A DNA stretch of 64,000 nucleotides from Labrenzia sp. R4_2 (GTDB lineage Bacteria; Pseudomonadota; Alphaproteobacteria; Rhizobiales; Stappiaceae): positions 84,087 to 148,086 of the forward strand of contig NZ_JAGHRJ010000010.1 of assembly GCF_017743865.1 (NCBI RefSeq), read 5' to 3'. The notes below the pieces were generated by a model. It saw nothing but the letters and a program-made list of their open reading frames with translations. It was not told the origin of the DNA and made no database searches. The position numbers and the translations under genes were made by a program. Of this stretch, positions 25,353 through 33,532 are shown piece by piece. How positions within the stretch are numbered: position 1 is the stretch's first letter; every line of letters begins with the position of its first letter.

Positions 25353-25490
25353 ATGCCGGCGGATTTCTACCACCCCGGCATGGGTTTCCTCGGCAACACC
25401 GCGGCCCCTATTATCGACGAAGCCCGCGGCATCAACCGCGTCGTCTACGACGTAACCTCGAAGCCACCCGGCATCATCGAGTGGGAGTGA
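25353..25490 (+). pseudogene. guaA: 3' fragment of guaA (GMP synthase)
   Basis: 46 codons encode the C-terminus of GMP synthase: MPADFYHPGMGFLG, then RGINRVVYDVTSKPPG and the invariant IEWE followed by TGA. The other 90 percent of guaA is not in the window. Several otherwise conserved positions differ (PIIDEA where RIINEV is usual; GII for GTI), so it is a decayed or divergent copy. The 3' end of guaA is a known integration site for genomic islands, so this is a candidate att scar. Confidence 0.75.
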
Positions 25491-25876
25491 GGGGTGGAGA
25501 CCAACCGCAGTGATACCCCATCAGCGGTGTATCGACGTGCTCCTAAACTCCAGAGCAAGGTCTCCCGTCGCTCGCGGAGCAGGTTGCGGGCGACATAGCC
25601 CAGCCCTCTTACCGTTTGTATCGGCAGGGCGAGGCCGGTCGCTTCCGTCACCTTGGCCCGCAGGCGCAAAAGGGCGGCGTTGAGGCTGCGGTGGCCGACG
25701 TCCGTTTTCGGATATCCGAGCGCTTCGAGCAGGTCATTGCGGGGATTGGCTGTTTCGCCGGCCCGCGCCATCACGTTGAACAGCCGGCATTCCTGGTTGA
25801 TCCGGGCCACGGAGGCGTCGTTCGGCGCGATGAGTCTGAGGTACTGCTGCTGGAACTGTCCGCCGGTCAGCACCAA
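25445..25876 (-). pseudogene. Truncated OmpR-type winged-helix regulator
   Basis: The first 100 codons (25577-25876) encode a transcriptional-regulator winged helix: LTGGQFQQQYLRLIA, RNDLLEALGYPKTDVGHRSL, RLRAKVTEATG, IQTVRGLGYVARNLL. The receiver or other N-terminal domain is missing: similarity stops at 25876, where IS3-like DNA begins. The reading frame then runs on into DNA antisense to the guaA fragment before stopping. No separate start context is seen. Confidence 0.65.
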
Positions 25877-25994
25877 TGAGACAATTTTGGCTTAGCGGAA
25901 ATCCGGGACACAGAAGGAGCCGGCGGAGAAGGTCATCAAGGACATCCGCCGCGCCACCCGCAAGCATTATTCGGCGGAAGAGAAGATCCGCATC

Positions 25995-26264
25995 GTGCTG
26001 GAAGGCTTGCGCGGTGAGGAGAGCATTGCCGCGCTGCGCCGGCGTGAAGGCATCGCCGAGAGCCTCTACTACAATTGGTCGGAAGAGTTCCTCGAAGCCG
26101 GCAAGAAGCGGTTGGCCGGCGACACTGCACGTGCTGCCACCAGCGACGAGGTCAAGTATCTGCGTCGTGAGGCCCGCGATCTGAAAGAGGTCGTCGCCGA
26201 ACAGGCGCTGGAACTGCGGCTGCTCAAAAAAAGCATGATCGCGGATGGGGGAGACGACGAATGA
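25995..26264 (+). pseudogene. IS3-family transposase OrfA
   Basis: An 89-aa product from GTG 25995; the same frame is open from 25896 and encodes the usual N-terminal part (PAEKVIKDIRRATRKHYSAE) without a start codon, where the normal ATG appears changed to GGG (25905). HTH-like KIRIVLEGLRGEESIAALRR and the leucine-zipper tail VVAEQALELRLLKKSMI are typical of OrfA of the IS3 family. The 3' end overlaps orfB by 4 bp. Because orfB is broken, it cannot make an active transposase. Confidence 0.75.
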
Positions 26265-26596
26265 GATACCTCGCCTCCGAGAAGCTGGAGATCATCCGGC
26301 TCGTCGGGCAGTCGCATCTGCCGGCCAAGCGAACGCTGGACAAGCTCGGCATTCCCCGCGCGACCTTCAATCGCTGGTATGACCGCTTCCTCACCGGCGG
26401 CGTCGATGCGCTGGAAGACCGCAAGCCTCAGCCCAGGCGGGTCTGGAACCGCATTCCCGACGAGGTCCGAGAGAAGGTCATCGACCTTGCCCTCGATGAG
26501 CCGGAGCTGTCACCGCGAGAGCTGGCGGTGACGTTCACCGATACGCTGACCATGGCGCTGCAGGCATCAGGTTGCGCTTCTGGATCGACCTTGTAG
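26261..26596 (+). pseudogene. IS3-family transposase OrfB, truncated
   Basis: Begins with the OrfB N-terminal region (MRYLASEKLEIIRLVGQSHL, IPRATFNRWYDRFLTGGVDA, IPDEVREKVIDLALDEPELS) and keeps similarity to about residue 95 (TFTDT), after which the sequence changes to IS5-like DNA and stops. The DDE catalytic core is missing. It is normally about 270-300 aa. Confidence 0.75.
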
Positions 26597-27116
26597 AAGC
26601 GCTGGCAACCTCCGGTGCGGTGACAAGGAGCACTTCCATCGACAGCACCTATGTCAAGGCACACCGCTCGGCCCATGGCGGTAAAGGGGGGCGAAAAATC
26701 AGGCGATCGGGCCGTCGCGTGGCGGCCAAACCACTAAAATCCATGCCCTTACCGACGTAATCGGGCGACCCTTCGCTTTCATGTTGACTGGCGGCAATGC
26801 CGCAGACAGTCCGGTCGCACCGCATCTACTGGCTGGCTTACAGGGTGCAAAATACCTGCTCGCAGACAAGGGATACGATGCCAACAGCTTGCGAAGGCAT
26901 CTGCGCCAATCTCAAATCGTCCCGGTCATTCCCGGGCGCTCGAACCGAAAGCGTGTCATCCGATATGACAAGCGCCGCTACAAAAACCGCCACCTCATCG
27001 AAAACGCCTTCTGCCGGTTGAAGGACTTCCGCCGGGTGGCAACCCGCTATGATAAACTCGCCAGAAACTTCCTCTCCGCCGTCGCCCTGGCAACACTCGT
27101 CGCATTCTGGCTATGA
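26566..27116 (+). pseudogene. IS5-family (IS427-like) transposase fragment with frameshift
   Basis: The first frame (to 26760) reads RFWIDLVEALATS, then IDSTYVKAHRSAHGGKGG. A -1 shift at AAAGGGGGGCGAAAAA (about 26685-26700) restores the family reading NQAIGPSRGGQTTKIHAL and continues through MLTGGNAADSPVAP and RNRHLIENAFCRLKDFRRVA to 27116. IS5-group elements often use programmed frameshifting, so the shift may be natural; the N-terminal third is absent regardless. Confidence 0.7.
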
Positions 27117-27133
27117 TTGAGTCTGAACCCTAA

Positions 27134-27307
27134 TGCAATCTTAAAAATGTTTAGTCTACCCATTTATACAGTGTTGAGAATGCACAACTACGAATACTAT
27201 ATATTGGCTTGAGATATATGCCGTAACTAATTTTTATCATTGTTGGCTGCTTACGACATGGCGTATTTATTCTAGCCATATCCTTTTTGTAAGCTTCGAC
27301 GATAACA
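27134..27307. other. AT-rich spacer between IS remnant and catabolic island
   Basis: About 170 bp visibly richer in A/T than either side (for example ACTATATATTGGC, TAATTTTTATCATTG). I see no gene, repeat or terminator. It marks the left edge of the catabolic island and the 3' side of the CoA-lyase gene. Confidence 0.4.
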
Positions 27308-28099
27308 TTATCTCCGCTCCACGGTCGCAAGAACGGTTCGGGCCCGGGCGCGCGCAGGTTCGTCCACCATGATACCGTCAATAGAGACAGCACCATCGCC
27401 AGTAGCTATTACCCGATGCGCCCAGTCAATTTCTGACTCTGTTGGCGCGAATGCGCGTTTTACTTCCGCTATTTGGCTCGGATGAATACAGAGCTTTCCG
27501 GTCATACCAAGATTGCGCGCGTGCGCTGCGTCGTCATAGGCAAGTGCTCTATCGTTCAACTGCATCGTTACTCCATCGATTGGCGCCATGATTCCGGCAA
27601 GACGCGATGCCAGAACCAACTCGGACCTTGCCGGCAAGAGGACTTCGCGCAGGTGTCCGCACCCCATATCAGCGCAGAAATCGATAGACCCGAATGCGAG
27701 ACGAACCACCCCTTTCTGCGCCGCAATGGCGCGAGCCTGCGCCACACCCCGCGCCGTCTCGATTAGTGCTATTAGTGGACTGCCGTTCAATTTGGAAACA
27801 ACGCCTGCCACTTCCTCGGGATACTCCGATTTGGGCAGCATGACTGCCACTCCACGCAAGTTGCTCACTGCGGCGATATCGGCCTCGTGCCATTTCGTGC
27901 CTCTGCCGTTTATCCGGACGATGACCGGAAGACTGGTGAAATCGCAGCCAATATTCGCCCGTGCGACCTCCTTGTGATGTTCCGCCACGGCGTCCTCAAG
28001 ATCAAGTATTACCGCGTCTGGACGCGAAAGCACTGCTTTGGGAAATAGCGTGGGCCGTGACGCAGGGACAAACAGCGGCGCTTGTATAAAGCCTACCAT
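27308..28099 (-). CDS. CitE-like CoA-ester lyase (HpcH/HpaI fold)
   Basis: A 263-aa lyase of the HpcH/HpaI aldolase family. Signatures: LFVPASRP at the start, LDLEDAVAEHHK, VIVRINGRGTKWHEAD, VMLPKSE, ALIETARGVAQA with the metal-binding Glu, AFGSIDFCADMG and GKLCIHPSQI. Such enzymes cleave (S)-citramalyl-CoA, malyl-CoA or beta-methylmalyl-CoA to acetyl-CoA or glyoxylate plus an acid. It overlaps the upstream hydratase by 7 bp, a pairing known in itaconate and mesaconate degradation. GC looks lower than in the trb genes. Exact substrate unknown. Confidence 0.8.
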   Translation of the reverse strand: MVGFIQAPLFVPASRPTLFPKAVLSRPDAVILDLEDAVAEHHKEVARANIGCDFTSLPVIVRINGRGTKWHEADIAAVSNLRGVAVMLPKSEYPEEVAGVVSKLNGSPLIALIETARGVAQARAIAAQKGVVRLAFGSIDFCADMGCGHLREVLLPARSELVLASRLAGIMAPIDGVTMQLNDRALAYDDAAHARNLGMTGKLCIHPSQIAEVKRAFAPTESEIDWAHRVIATGDGAVSIDGIMVDEPARARARTVLATVERR

Positions 28100-28962
28100 T
28101 CAGCGAACGCCTCCATTGCTATTGGACCATCGCGACGTGAAGTCCACAATCGTAGTCCTTTGATATCCTCCTGTGCATTGATCGCGAAATCCGTGTCATC
28201 GAAAATCGGAGACTGACTACGGAAACGGAACATCCGGGGCGTTCTTCCTTTGAGATCCGCCGCCATTTGGCAAAGCAGGGTGGCCCGCAATGGACCGTGA
28301 ATGACGAGACCTGGATAACCCTCCGTCTCAATGGCATATGGCTTGTCATAGTGAATACGATGACTATTGAATGTAATCGCCGAATATCGGAACAACATTG
28401 GTGCCGAAGGGACGACTCGCCGACTATACGAACCAGCAGGCGCTATTTGGGACGCACAGGCCGTCACACCTGCAGCTGTGTCGCCATCGCGATAAACAAT
28501 GTCCAGGCACTCACTCACAACCAAATGTCTTCTACAGGATATTTCGTGCTCAACGGTGACAAAACACAACCGTCCGCTCCGGCCCTGCTTTAACTCCAGG
28601 TCCTTGACAGTCGACCGACGATGCAAGAGATCACCGACATTGATCTCCTCATGGAACGTCAACGTACTGCCAGCCCACATCCTTCGCGGGAGTGGCACCG
28701 GGGGCAGAAAGTCGCCGCGTTCGGGATGACCGTCAGGACCGAGACTCGCACACGGTGCACTTGGCTGGGTCAGACGATAGTGTATAAGCATCGGCGCAAG
28801 ATCGCCGATCTCGGTAGGCGCATCCCGATCGAACGTGGCGTTGAATCGCCTTACAAATGCTGGAGTCAACACTTCTGTATCGGTTTGTTTCCGGCCAATC
28901 CATTTTCGCAATTGTTCAATTTCGACAGGAATGATCATCGCTACAACATTGAATCCGCGCAT
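28093..28962 (-). CDS. FAS1-like/MaoC dehydratase (itaconyl- or mesaconyl-CoA hydratase type)
   Basis: A 289-aa double hot-dog protein. The N-terminal half carries the FAS1-like dehydratase region (PPVPLPRRMWAGSTLTFHEE, VGDLLHRRSTVKDLE), the C-terminal half RYSAITFNSHRIHYDKPYAI and GYPGLVIHGPLRATLL, the usual hydratase motif. Enzymes of this build hydrate mesaconyl-C4-CoA or itaconyl-CoA, giving citramalyl-CoA for the adjacent lyase. ATG 28938 (MIIPVEIEQLRKWIG) is an alternative start. The pair forms its own small minus-strand operon next to the IS scar. Confidence 0.75.
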   Translation of the reverse strand: MRGFNVVAMIIPVEIEQLRKWIGRKQTDTEVLTPAFVRRFNATFDRDAPTEIGDLAPMLIHYRLTQPSAPCASLGPDGHPERGDFLPPVPLPRRMWAGSTLTFHEEINVGDLLHRRSTVKDLELKQGRSGRLCFVTVEHEISCRRHLVVSECLDIVYRDGDTAAGVTACASQIAPAGSYSRRVVPSAPMLFRYSAITFNSHRIHYDKPYAIETEGYPGLVIHGPLRATLLCQMAADLKGRTPRMFRFRSQSPIFDDTDFAINAQEDIKGLRLWTSRRDGPIAMEAFAEW

Positions 28963-29194
28963 ATCAGATGAAGTTCTCGCGCTTCGCAGGATAAATAAGG
29001 GCAGGACATCGGACGCGACATGTTTCTTCTGATGTTACAACTCGCACCGCGTCACCTGTCACGACTACTGTCCCCGACATCGGGTGGTTCTCCGCATATG
29101 GAAACCTGCGTCACGTTTAAGCCCTGATCAGGTCTTGGTGCTGAGCCAGCCTTGAGCTTTAACAATACAGTCCTGTATGGCGAAGCCTGCGCCA

Positions 29195-30397
29195 TCAACC
29201 ATCCTTCTGGTTGACGATTAGTGGAGCGTTTTCCGGCAGCGACTGAACAATAGCGACGTCGTCGGCGCGAATGCGGGCATGCAACTTAAACGCTTCGTTG
29301 GCGGCCTCACGGCCGGCTTGCTCGTCCGCGCCCTCTTCCAGCACTAGGGACAGGCGGATCGTGTCGCGGTCGTTCTCGCGGGTCACGATGGCTTGAGCCG
29401 CCTTGGCACCCGGCGTGGCGATGACAACCTCCTCGACCACGCGCGGATAGACGAAGATCTCGCGCACCTTCACCGCCGCGCCGACCCGGCCCTGCAACGC
29501 CGACAGGCGGCTGACGCTGCCATCCGCGTTGCTCTCCAGCGCGAAGGCACTGTCGCCGGTGCCAAACCGGATCATCGGCCAGGTGGCATCGCGCGCGGTC
29601 ACAACAACCTCACCCGGTTCCCCGTGACCGACCTGTTCACCACTGACCGGGTCGCAGATCTGCACCACGCGGTCGGGATGAACCAGATAGCCTTCGCCGC
29701 CATCCTCATATGCGACAAGGCCCGAATCCGCAGTGGCATAGGCAGCCCAAGTCGACACGCCATAGTCTTCCGCGATCCGGCGGCGCTTGGCCATCCAGTC
29801 GCCCATCTCACCGCCGAGGAACGCGGATTTCACCTTCCATGCGTCCCGGCCATAGGTTTCTATCACCTTTTCCGCCAGCGTTAGGAAAAACGCGGTCGAG
29901 GCGCAGATCGAAGTCACGCCGGTTTCGACGATGATCTGTGCCTGAAGCTCGGTATTGCCGACGCCGCCGGGGATCACCGTGGCGCCCGCAGCCTGTGCGG
30001 CTTCGTCGAACAAAAGTCCCGCGGGCACCAGATGATACATCCAGGTGTTCAGGATGATATCCCCCGACCCCACGCCTGCCGCCTTGAACAGCAGGTCCAG
30101 ACCGTGACCGCCCCCGCCCGAAAGGGCCGGTTCGAAAATCGGGCCGGGGGACACGTAGATCCGCCCGATATCCTTCAGATCAGACGCCAGGAACCCGCCA
30201 AAGGGCGGGTTCTCGCGCTGGATCTTCAGAAGTTCTTCCTTTTTCATCACTGGAAGACGCGAGAGGTCCGCCACCGATGTGACGGCTGCCGGATCGAATC
30301 TGGCAGCCGTGAATCGCGATTTCAGGCCAGGAGCTTTTTCGGCCGCAGCGGCATAGGCTTGAGCTATATCTTGGTAGATATCTTCAGACATTTCCAT
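29195..30397 (-). CDS. PaaK-like AMP-forming ligase with degenerate P-loop
   Basis: A 400-aa protein of the phenylacetate-CoA ligase family. It has the family N-terminus (DLSRLPVMKKEELLKIQRE), an A7-like RFGTGD and the C-terminal GRVGAAVKVREIFVYPRVVE. The normal SSGTTGxPT phosphate loop reads LSGGGGHG, and the A5 YGxTE motif reads AYATADSG. The enzyme may therefore activate poorly or have a different role, such as binding or transfer. Last gene of the 34684-29195 operon, 21 bp after an enoyl-CoA hydratase gene. Confidence 0.75.
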   Translation of the reverse strand: MEMSEDIYQDIAQAYAAAAEKAPGLKSRFTAARFDPAAVTSVADLSRLPVMKKEELLKIQRENPPFGGFLASDLKDIGRIYVSPGPIFEPALSGGGGHGLDLLFKAAGVGSGDIILNTWMYHLVPAGLLFDEAAQAAGATVIPGGVGNTELQAQIIVETGVTSICASTAFFLTLAEKVIETYGRDAWKVKSAFLGGEMGDWMAKRRRIAEDYGVSTWAAYATADSGLVAYEDGGEGYLVHPDRVVQICDPVSGEQVGHGEPGEVVVTARDATWPMIRFGTGDSAFALESNADGSVSRLSALQGRVGAAVKVREIFVYPRVVEEVVIATPGAKAAQAIVTRENDRDTIRLSLVLEEGADEQAGREAANEAFKLHARIRADDVAIVQSLPENAPLIVNQKDG

Positions 30398-30418
30398 GCC
30401 TCCTCGTCCAATCGGGCG

Positions 30419-31228
30419 TTAGAGCGGGCAGTCCTTGCGGAAGTTTGGCGCGCGCTTCTCGCGGTGTGACAGCACACCTTCCTTGACGTCCTCGCTCATG
30501 AAGCCAAGCATCTCCAGCGCGGTCGACGCATCAAAGATGGGGCCGGCCTGGCGCAGCCAGTTGTTCAGCGAATACTTGGTCCAGCGGATCGCGCTTTGAG
30601 AGCCGTTGGCCAGTTCGATGGCCGTGTCCAAAGCGATCTGCTGCAGCTCGTCATCTTCGACGCACATTGACACCAGACCGATGCGCTCGGCCTCTTCGCC
30701 CGACACCTGCTTGCAGGTCATCAGATAGTATTTCGCCTTGGCCATCGACGTCAGCAGCGGCCAGATGATCGCCGCGACGTCACCGGCGGCAACACCCAGA
30801 CGCGGGTGACCATCAACGATCCTGGCCCGTTTTCCGGCGATCGAGATATCCGCCAGGATGGCAACCACTAGGCCGGCACCGGCCGCAGGGCCATTGATCG
30901 CGGAAATGATCGGCTTGTTGCAGTTGATGATGTTGTAGACGAGATCCTTGGCTTCTTTCCACGTCTTCATGATCTCATGCGAATTGCCAATCATGTTTTC
31001 GATCAGGCTGAAATCGCCGCCGGCGGAAAACGCCTTGCCCGCGCCGGTCACGATGACCGCGTTGATGTCGGGGTCGCGGTCGATGTCGATCCACATGTCC
31101 GTCATCTGGGTGTGGGTTTCCGCATCCACGGAATTGAAGGACTCGGGCCGGTCGAAGGTGATGCGCAGTACGCGATCCGCCGGGTAGTCAAATTTCAGTT
31201 TGTCGTACTTTGCATAACGATCCGACAT
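30419..31228 (-). CDS. Enoyl-CoA hydratase/isomerase (crotonase family)
   Basis: A 269-aa crotonase. Oxyanion-hole segments are GKAFSAGGDFSLIEN and ISAINGPAAGAGLVVAIL; the substrate helix region is GHPRLGVAAGDVAAIIWPLL, in which the position of the first catalytic Glu is His and the second is Asp, so the chemistry may be isomerisation or unusual hydration. ATG 31228 (MSDRYAKYDKLKF) was chosen over the open frame to 31408 since the extension overlaps the upstream gene. It follows the acyl-CoA dehydrogenase by 28 bp. Confidence 0.85.
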   Translation of the reverse strand: MSDRYAKYDKLKFDYPADRVLRITFDRPESFNSVDAETHTQMTDMWIDIDRDPDINAVIVTGAGKAFSAGGDFSLIENMIGNSHEIMKTWKEAKDLVYNIINCNKPIISAINGPAAGAGLVVAILADISIAGKRARIVDGHPRLGVAAGDVAAIIWPLLTSMAKAKYYLMTCKQVSGEEAERIGLVSMCVEDDELQQIALDTAIELANGSQSAIRWTKYSLNNWLRQAGPIFDASTALEMLGFMSEDVKEGVLSHREKRAPNFRKDCPL

Positions 31229-31256
31229 AGTTCTATTTCCTCCGTAGGGTATTGAG

Positions 31257-32408
31257 TCAACCAGGCAGCCCGAGGACGGCCTTGGACAGGATGTTTCTCT
31301 GGATTTCGTTCGAGCCACCGTAGATCGTCGTCGGTCTCGCCTTATAAAAGCTCGACAGAACGTCCACGCTGACATTGCCAACCTGAAGCGGGCCGATCGT
31401 GCCCCCATCGGGGCCGGCCGCCTCGATCATCAGCTCGGTGATACGCTGAAAGCACTCGGTCACCCAAATCTTCAGCATGGACACATCCGCGCCCAGCGTC
31501 TCGCCGCGTTTGAGCTGATCTGCAAAACGGGCATAAAGCGCGGCATGATCTTCCACATCCAGTGCCGCCTGAGCGAAGCGGTCACGGAACACCGGATCGT
31601 CAAAGGCACCGCGTCCGCGGGCAAAACTTTCCAGTTGACCCAGTGCATTCTGCGCAAGGTTAGGCGCACCGATGAAGATGCGCTCGAAGCTCAAGAGCGC
31701 CTTGGCCATCGTCCAGCCCTTGTTCAACTCACCCACGAGGTTTGCGCGCGGCGTGCGTGCATCGTCGAAGAAGACCTCGCAAAACTCTGTTTCGCCGGCC
31801 AGCGTCCGGATTGTGCGCACCTCAACACCGGGCTGGTCCATCGGCGCCAGAACAAAGCTGATCCCCTGCTGTTTCCTGGGCGTGTCAGGATCGGTGCGTA
31901 CCAGCATGAAAATATGCGTGGCGTCATGTGCCATCGTCGTCCAGATCTTCTGGCCATTGATGACGAAATCGTCCCCGTCGATTTCCGCGCGCGTGCGCAG
32001 GTTGGCCAGATCCGACCCCGCACCGGGCTCGGAATAGCCCTGGCACCAGATGTCTTCGCAGCTCAGAATCCGGGGCAGCCAGTAATCCTTCTGATCCTGC
32101 GTGCCGAACTTGATGATCAGTGGGCCGACCATCTGCACGCCCATGTCACGGCCTCGGACAACGCCCCAGTGCTGTTGTTCCTCGTAGAAGATCAGAAGCT
32201 TACCGGCATTCAGCCCCATCCCGCCGAATTCGGCGGGCCAGGCCGGTGCAACCCAGCCTTTGGCGTGCAGTTTCCGGTGCCAATGCTCAATCTCGGCAAA
32301 CGTCGGGCGGTGCGGCAGGTGGCGCAGCTCCTCGGGGTAGTCGGTTTCGAAGAATTGCCGGACCTCCCGGCGGAAATCCTCGTCGCTCATCGCGTTCCAG
32401 TCGGTCAT
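31257..32408 (-). CDS. Acyl-CoA dehydrogenase, probable subunit of heteromer
   Basis: A 383-aa FAD-dependent dehydrogenase. Family motifs: GYSEPGAGSDLANLRTRAEI, INGQKIWTTMAHDATHIF, SFERIFIGAPNLAQNALGQL and the C-terminal IYGGSNEIQRNILSKAVLGL. Together with the adjacent smaller-motif homologue (start-stop overlap of 4 bp) it resembles the alpha/beta acyl-CoA dehydrogenase pairs of steroid side-chain degradation (ChsE type), where two half-site subunits share the active site. Electrons would go to the ETF encoded at 43609-45275. Confidence 0.88.
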   Translation of the reverse strand: MTDWNAMSDEDFRREVRQFFETDYPEELRHLPHRPTFAEIEHWHRKLHAKGWVAPAWPAEFGGMGLNAGKLLIFYEEQQHWGVVRGRDMGVQMVGPLIIKFGTQDQKDYWLPRILSCEDIWCQGYSEPGAGSDLANLRTRAEIDGDDFVINGQKIWTTMAHDATHIFMLVRTDPDTPRKQQGISFVLAPMDQPGVEVRTIRTLAGETEFCEVFFDDARTPRANLVGELNKGWTMAKALLSFERIFIGAPNLAQNALGQLESFARGRGAFDDPVFRDRFAQAALDVEDHAALYARFADQLKRGETLGADVSMLKIWVTECFQRITELMIEAAGPDGGTIGPLQVGNVSVDVLSSFYKARPTTIYGGSNEIQRNILSKAVLGLPG

Positions 32409-33532
32409 CCTGCGGCCTCCTCTGCTTCACGGGCGTCAAGCCAGAGCCGTCGGTGATAGGCGTCGTCACCCAGCCATGCAGAAAGCACCAGCGCCCTATT
32501 CAGATAAAGCCCGATATCGAACTCGTCAGTATATCCGACGGCCCCGTGCAACTGGATCGCTTCGCGGGTGATCTTCTTTGCCGCCGCCCCGGCGCGTGCC
32601 TTGGCGCGGCTGGCTTGGCGCGCGTGCATCTGCGGATCGACAGCTGTGTCGTCCATCACTGAGAGCGCTTCGCGCACTCCTGCCTCTGCGACTTCCTGCA
32701 TCACATGCAAATCGACCGCACGGTGCTGAATGACCTGGAACGCGCCGATCGGCTTGTCGAACTGTTCGCGGGTCTTGACATAATCGAGCACGATCTCAAA
32801 GGCCCGCCCGCTGAGCCCGACAAGCTCGGCCGCGGCCAGCGCGGTTGCGTCGTTTACCGCGCCGGCCAGCGCCGCCTCGACGTCCGGACCCTCGGCCAGA
32901 CATCCCGCCGCCGCGCCCGAGAAAGAAAGTTCACCAAGCGCGCTGCCATCAGCCTGCTGGCGACCATCCACGCTCAAGCCGGCGGCGCCCGCTTCTACGT
33001 AGGCAAGAACCGTTCCGTCGCCCCCTTCGGCCACCACCAGAAAACCATCGGCCTCGACCGCCCCGCCAACCCAAGCCTTCGCGCCGGTCAGCTTGCCATC
33101 CGCGTATCGACAGCTTCTGCTTGCCGCCACACCGGTCGGGCCTCGCTCCTGCCACGCCGTTGCCAGCACGGTTTCACCGGCGATGACCATCTCCAACAAC
33201 CGGTGGTCCGGGCACAAGCGACGCAACAGCCCTGTTACCAGCCCGATTGTCGCCACGACCGGCTCGGGGGCGAGTACGCGACCGGCTTCTTCGGCAATCA
33301 CCCCGGCCGCAGCCAGACCCATCCCCAGGCCACCGTTTTCCTCGGGCACCGCAACGCCGAAGACGCCTGCTTCGGCCAGTTCACCTATCATTTCCTTGCT
33401 GAAGCCGGTGTCGGCATCGCGCAGTTTCCTGGTACGCCCGCTGCCCCCCGCCCGGTCGAACAGGGTCTGGACGCTGTCGCGAAGGAGGCGGAGTTCCTCC
33501 TGATCCTGGGTGTTCGTTTCAGTTTGTGTCAT
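32405..33532 (-). CDS. Acyl-CoA dehydrogenase, divergent partner subunit
   Basis: A 375-aa acyl-CoA dehydrogenase homologue. It keeps GVAVPEENGGLGMGLAAAGV, the segment REQFDKPIGAFQVIQHRAVD, and QLHGAVGYTDEFDIGLYLNR, but the central FAD/substrate loop is much weaker than in the neighbour (no clear TEPxxGSD motif). Such degeneration is usual for one subunit of heterotetrameric dehydrogenases. It overlaps the upstream MaoC gene by 14 bp and the downstream dehydrogenase by 4 bp, so equal synthesis is likely. Confidence 0.85.
   Translation of the reverse strand: MTQTETNTQDQEELRLLRDSVQTLFDRAGGSGRTRKLRDADTGFSKEMIGELAEAGVFGVAVPEENGGLGMGLAAAGVIAEEAGRVLAPEPVVATIGLVTGLLRRLCPDHRLLEMVIAGETVLATAWQERGPTGVAASRSCRYADGKLTGAKAWVGGAVEADGFLVVAEGGDGTVLAYVEAGAAGLSVDGRQQADGSALGELSFSGAAAGCLAEGPDVEAALAGAVNDATALAAAELVGLSGRAFEIVLDYVKTREQFDKPIGAFQVIQHRAVDLHVMQEVAEAGVREALSVMDDTAVDPQMHARQASRAKARAGAAAKKITREAIQLHGAVGYTDEFDIGLYLNRALVLSAWLGDDAYHRRLWLDAREAEEAAG

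Larger units (their letters stand above)
25877..27133 (+). mobile_element. Nested remnants of an IS3-family and an IS5-family element
   Basis: IS3-type orfA and the first third of orfB (25896-about 26550) are abruptly joined to the 3' two thirds of an IS5-family (IS427-like) transposase (about 26560-27116). The left edge TGAGACAATTTTGG interrupts a regulator gene; the right edge is near GAGTCTGAACCC (27119-27130). Neither element can be complete, so the block is a scar and probably immobile. Confidence 0.75.

Noticed and set aside
25354..25381. TGCCGG...CCCCGGCA as a third tra-box-like dyad
   Set aside because: Arms are separated by 15 bp and oriented differently, and lie in codons of the guaA fragment.
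29165..29178. ATACAG-TC-CTGTAT dyad after the PaaK-like gene
   Set aside because: Short, isolated and downstream of the gene end; no second copy seen.
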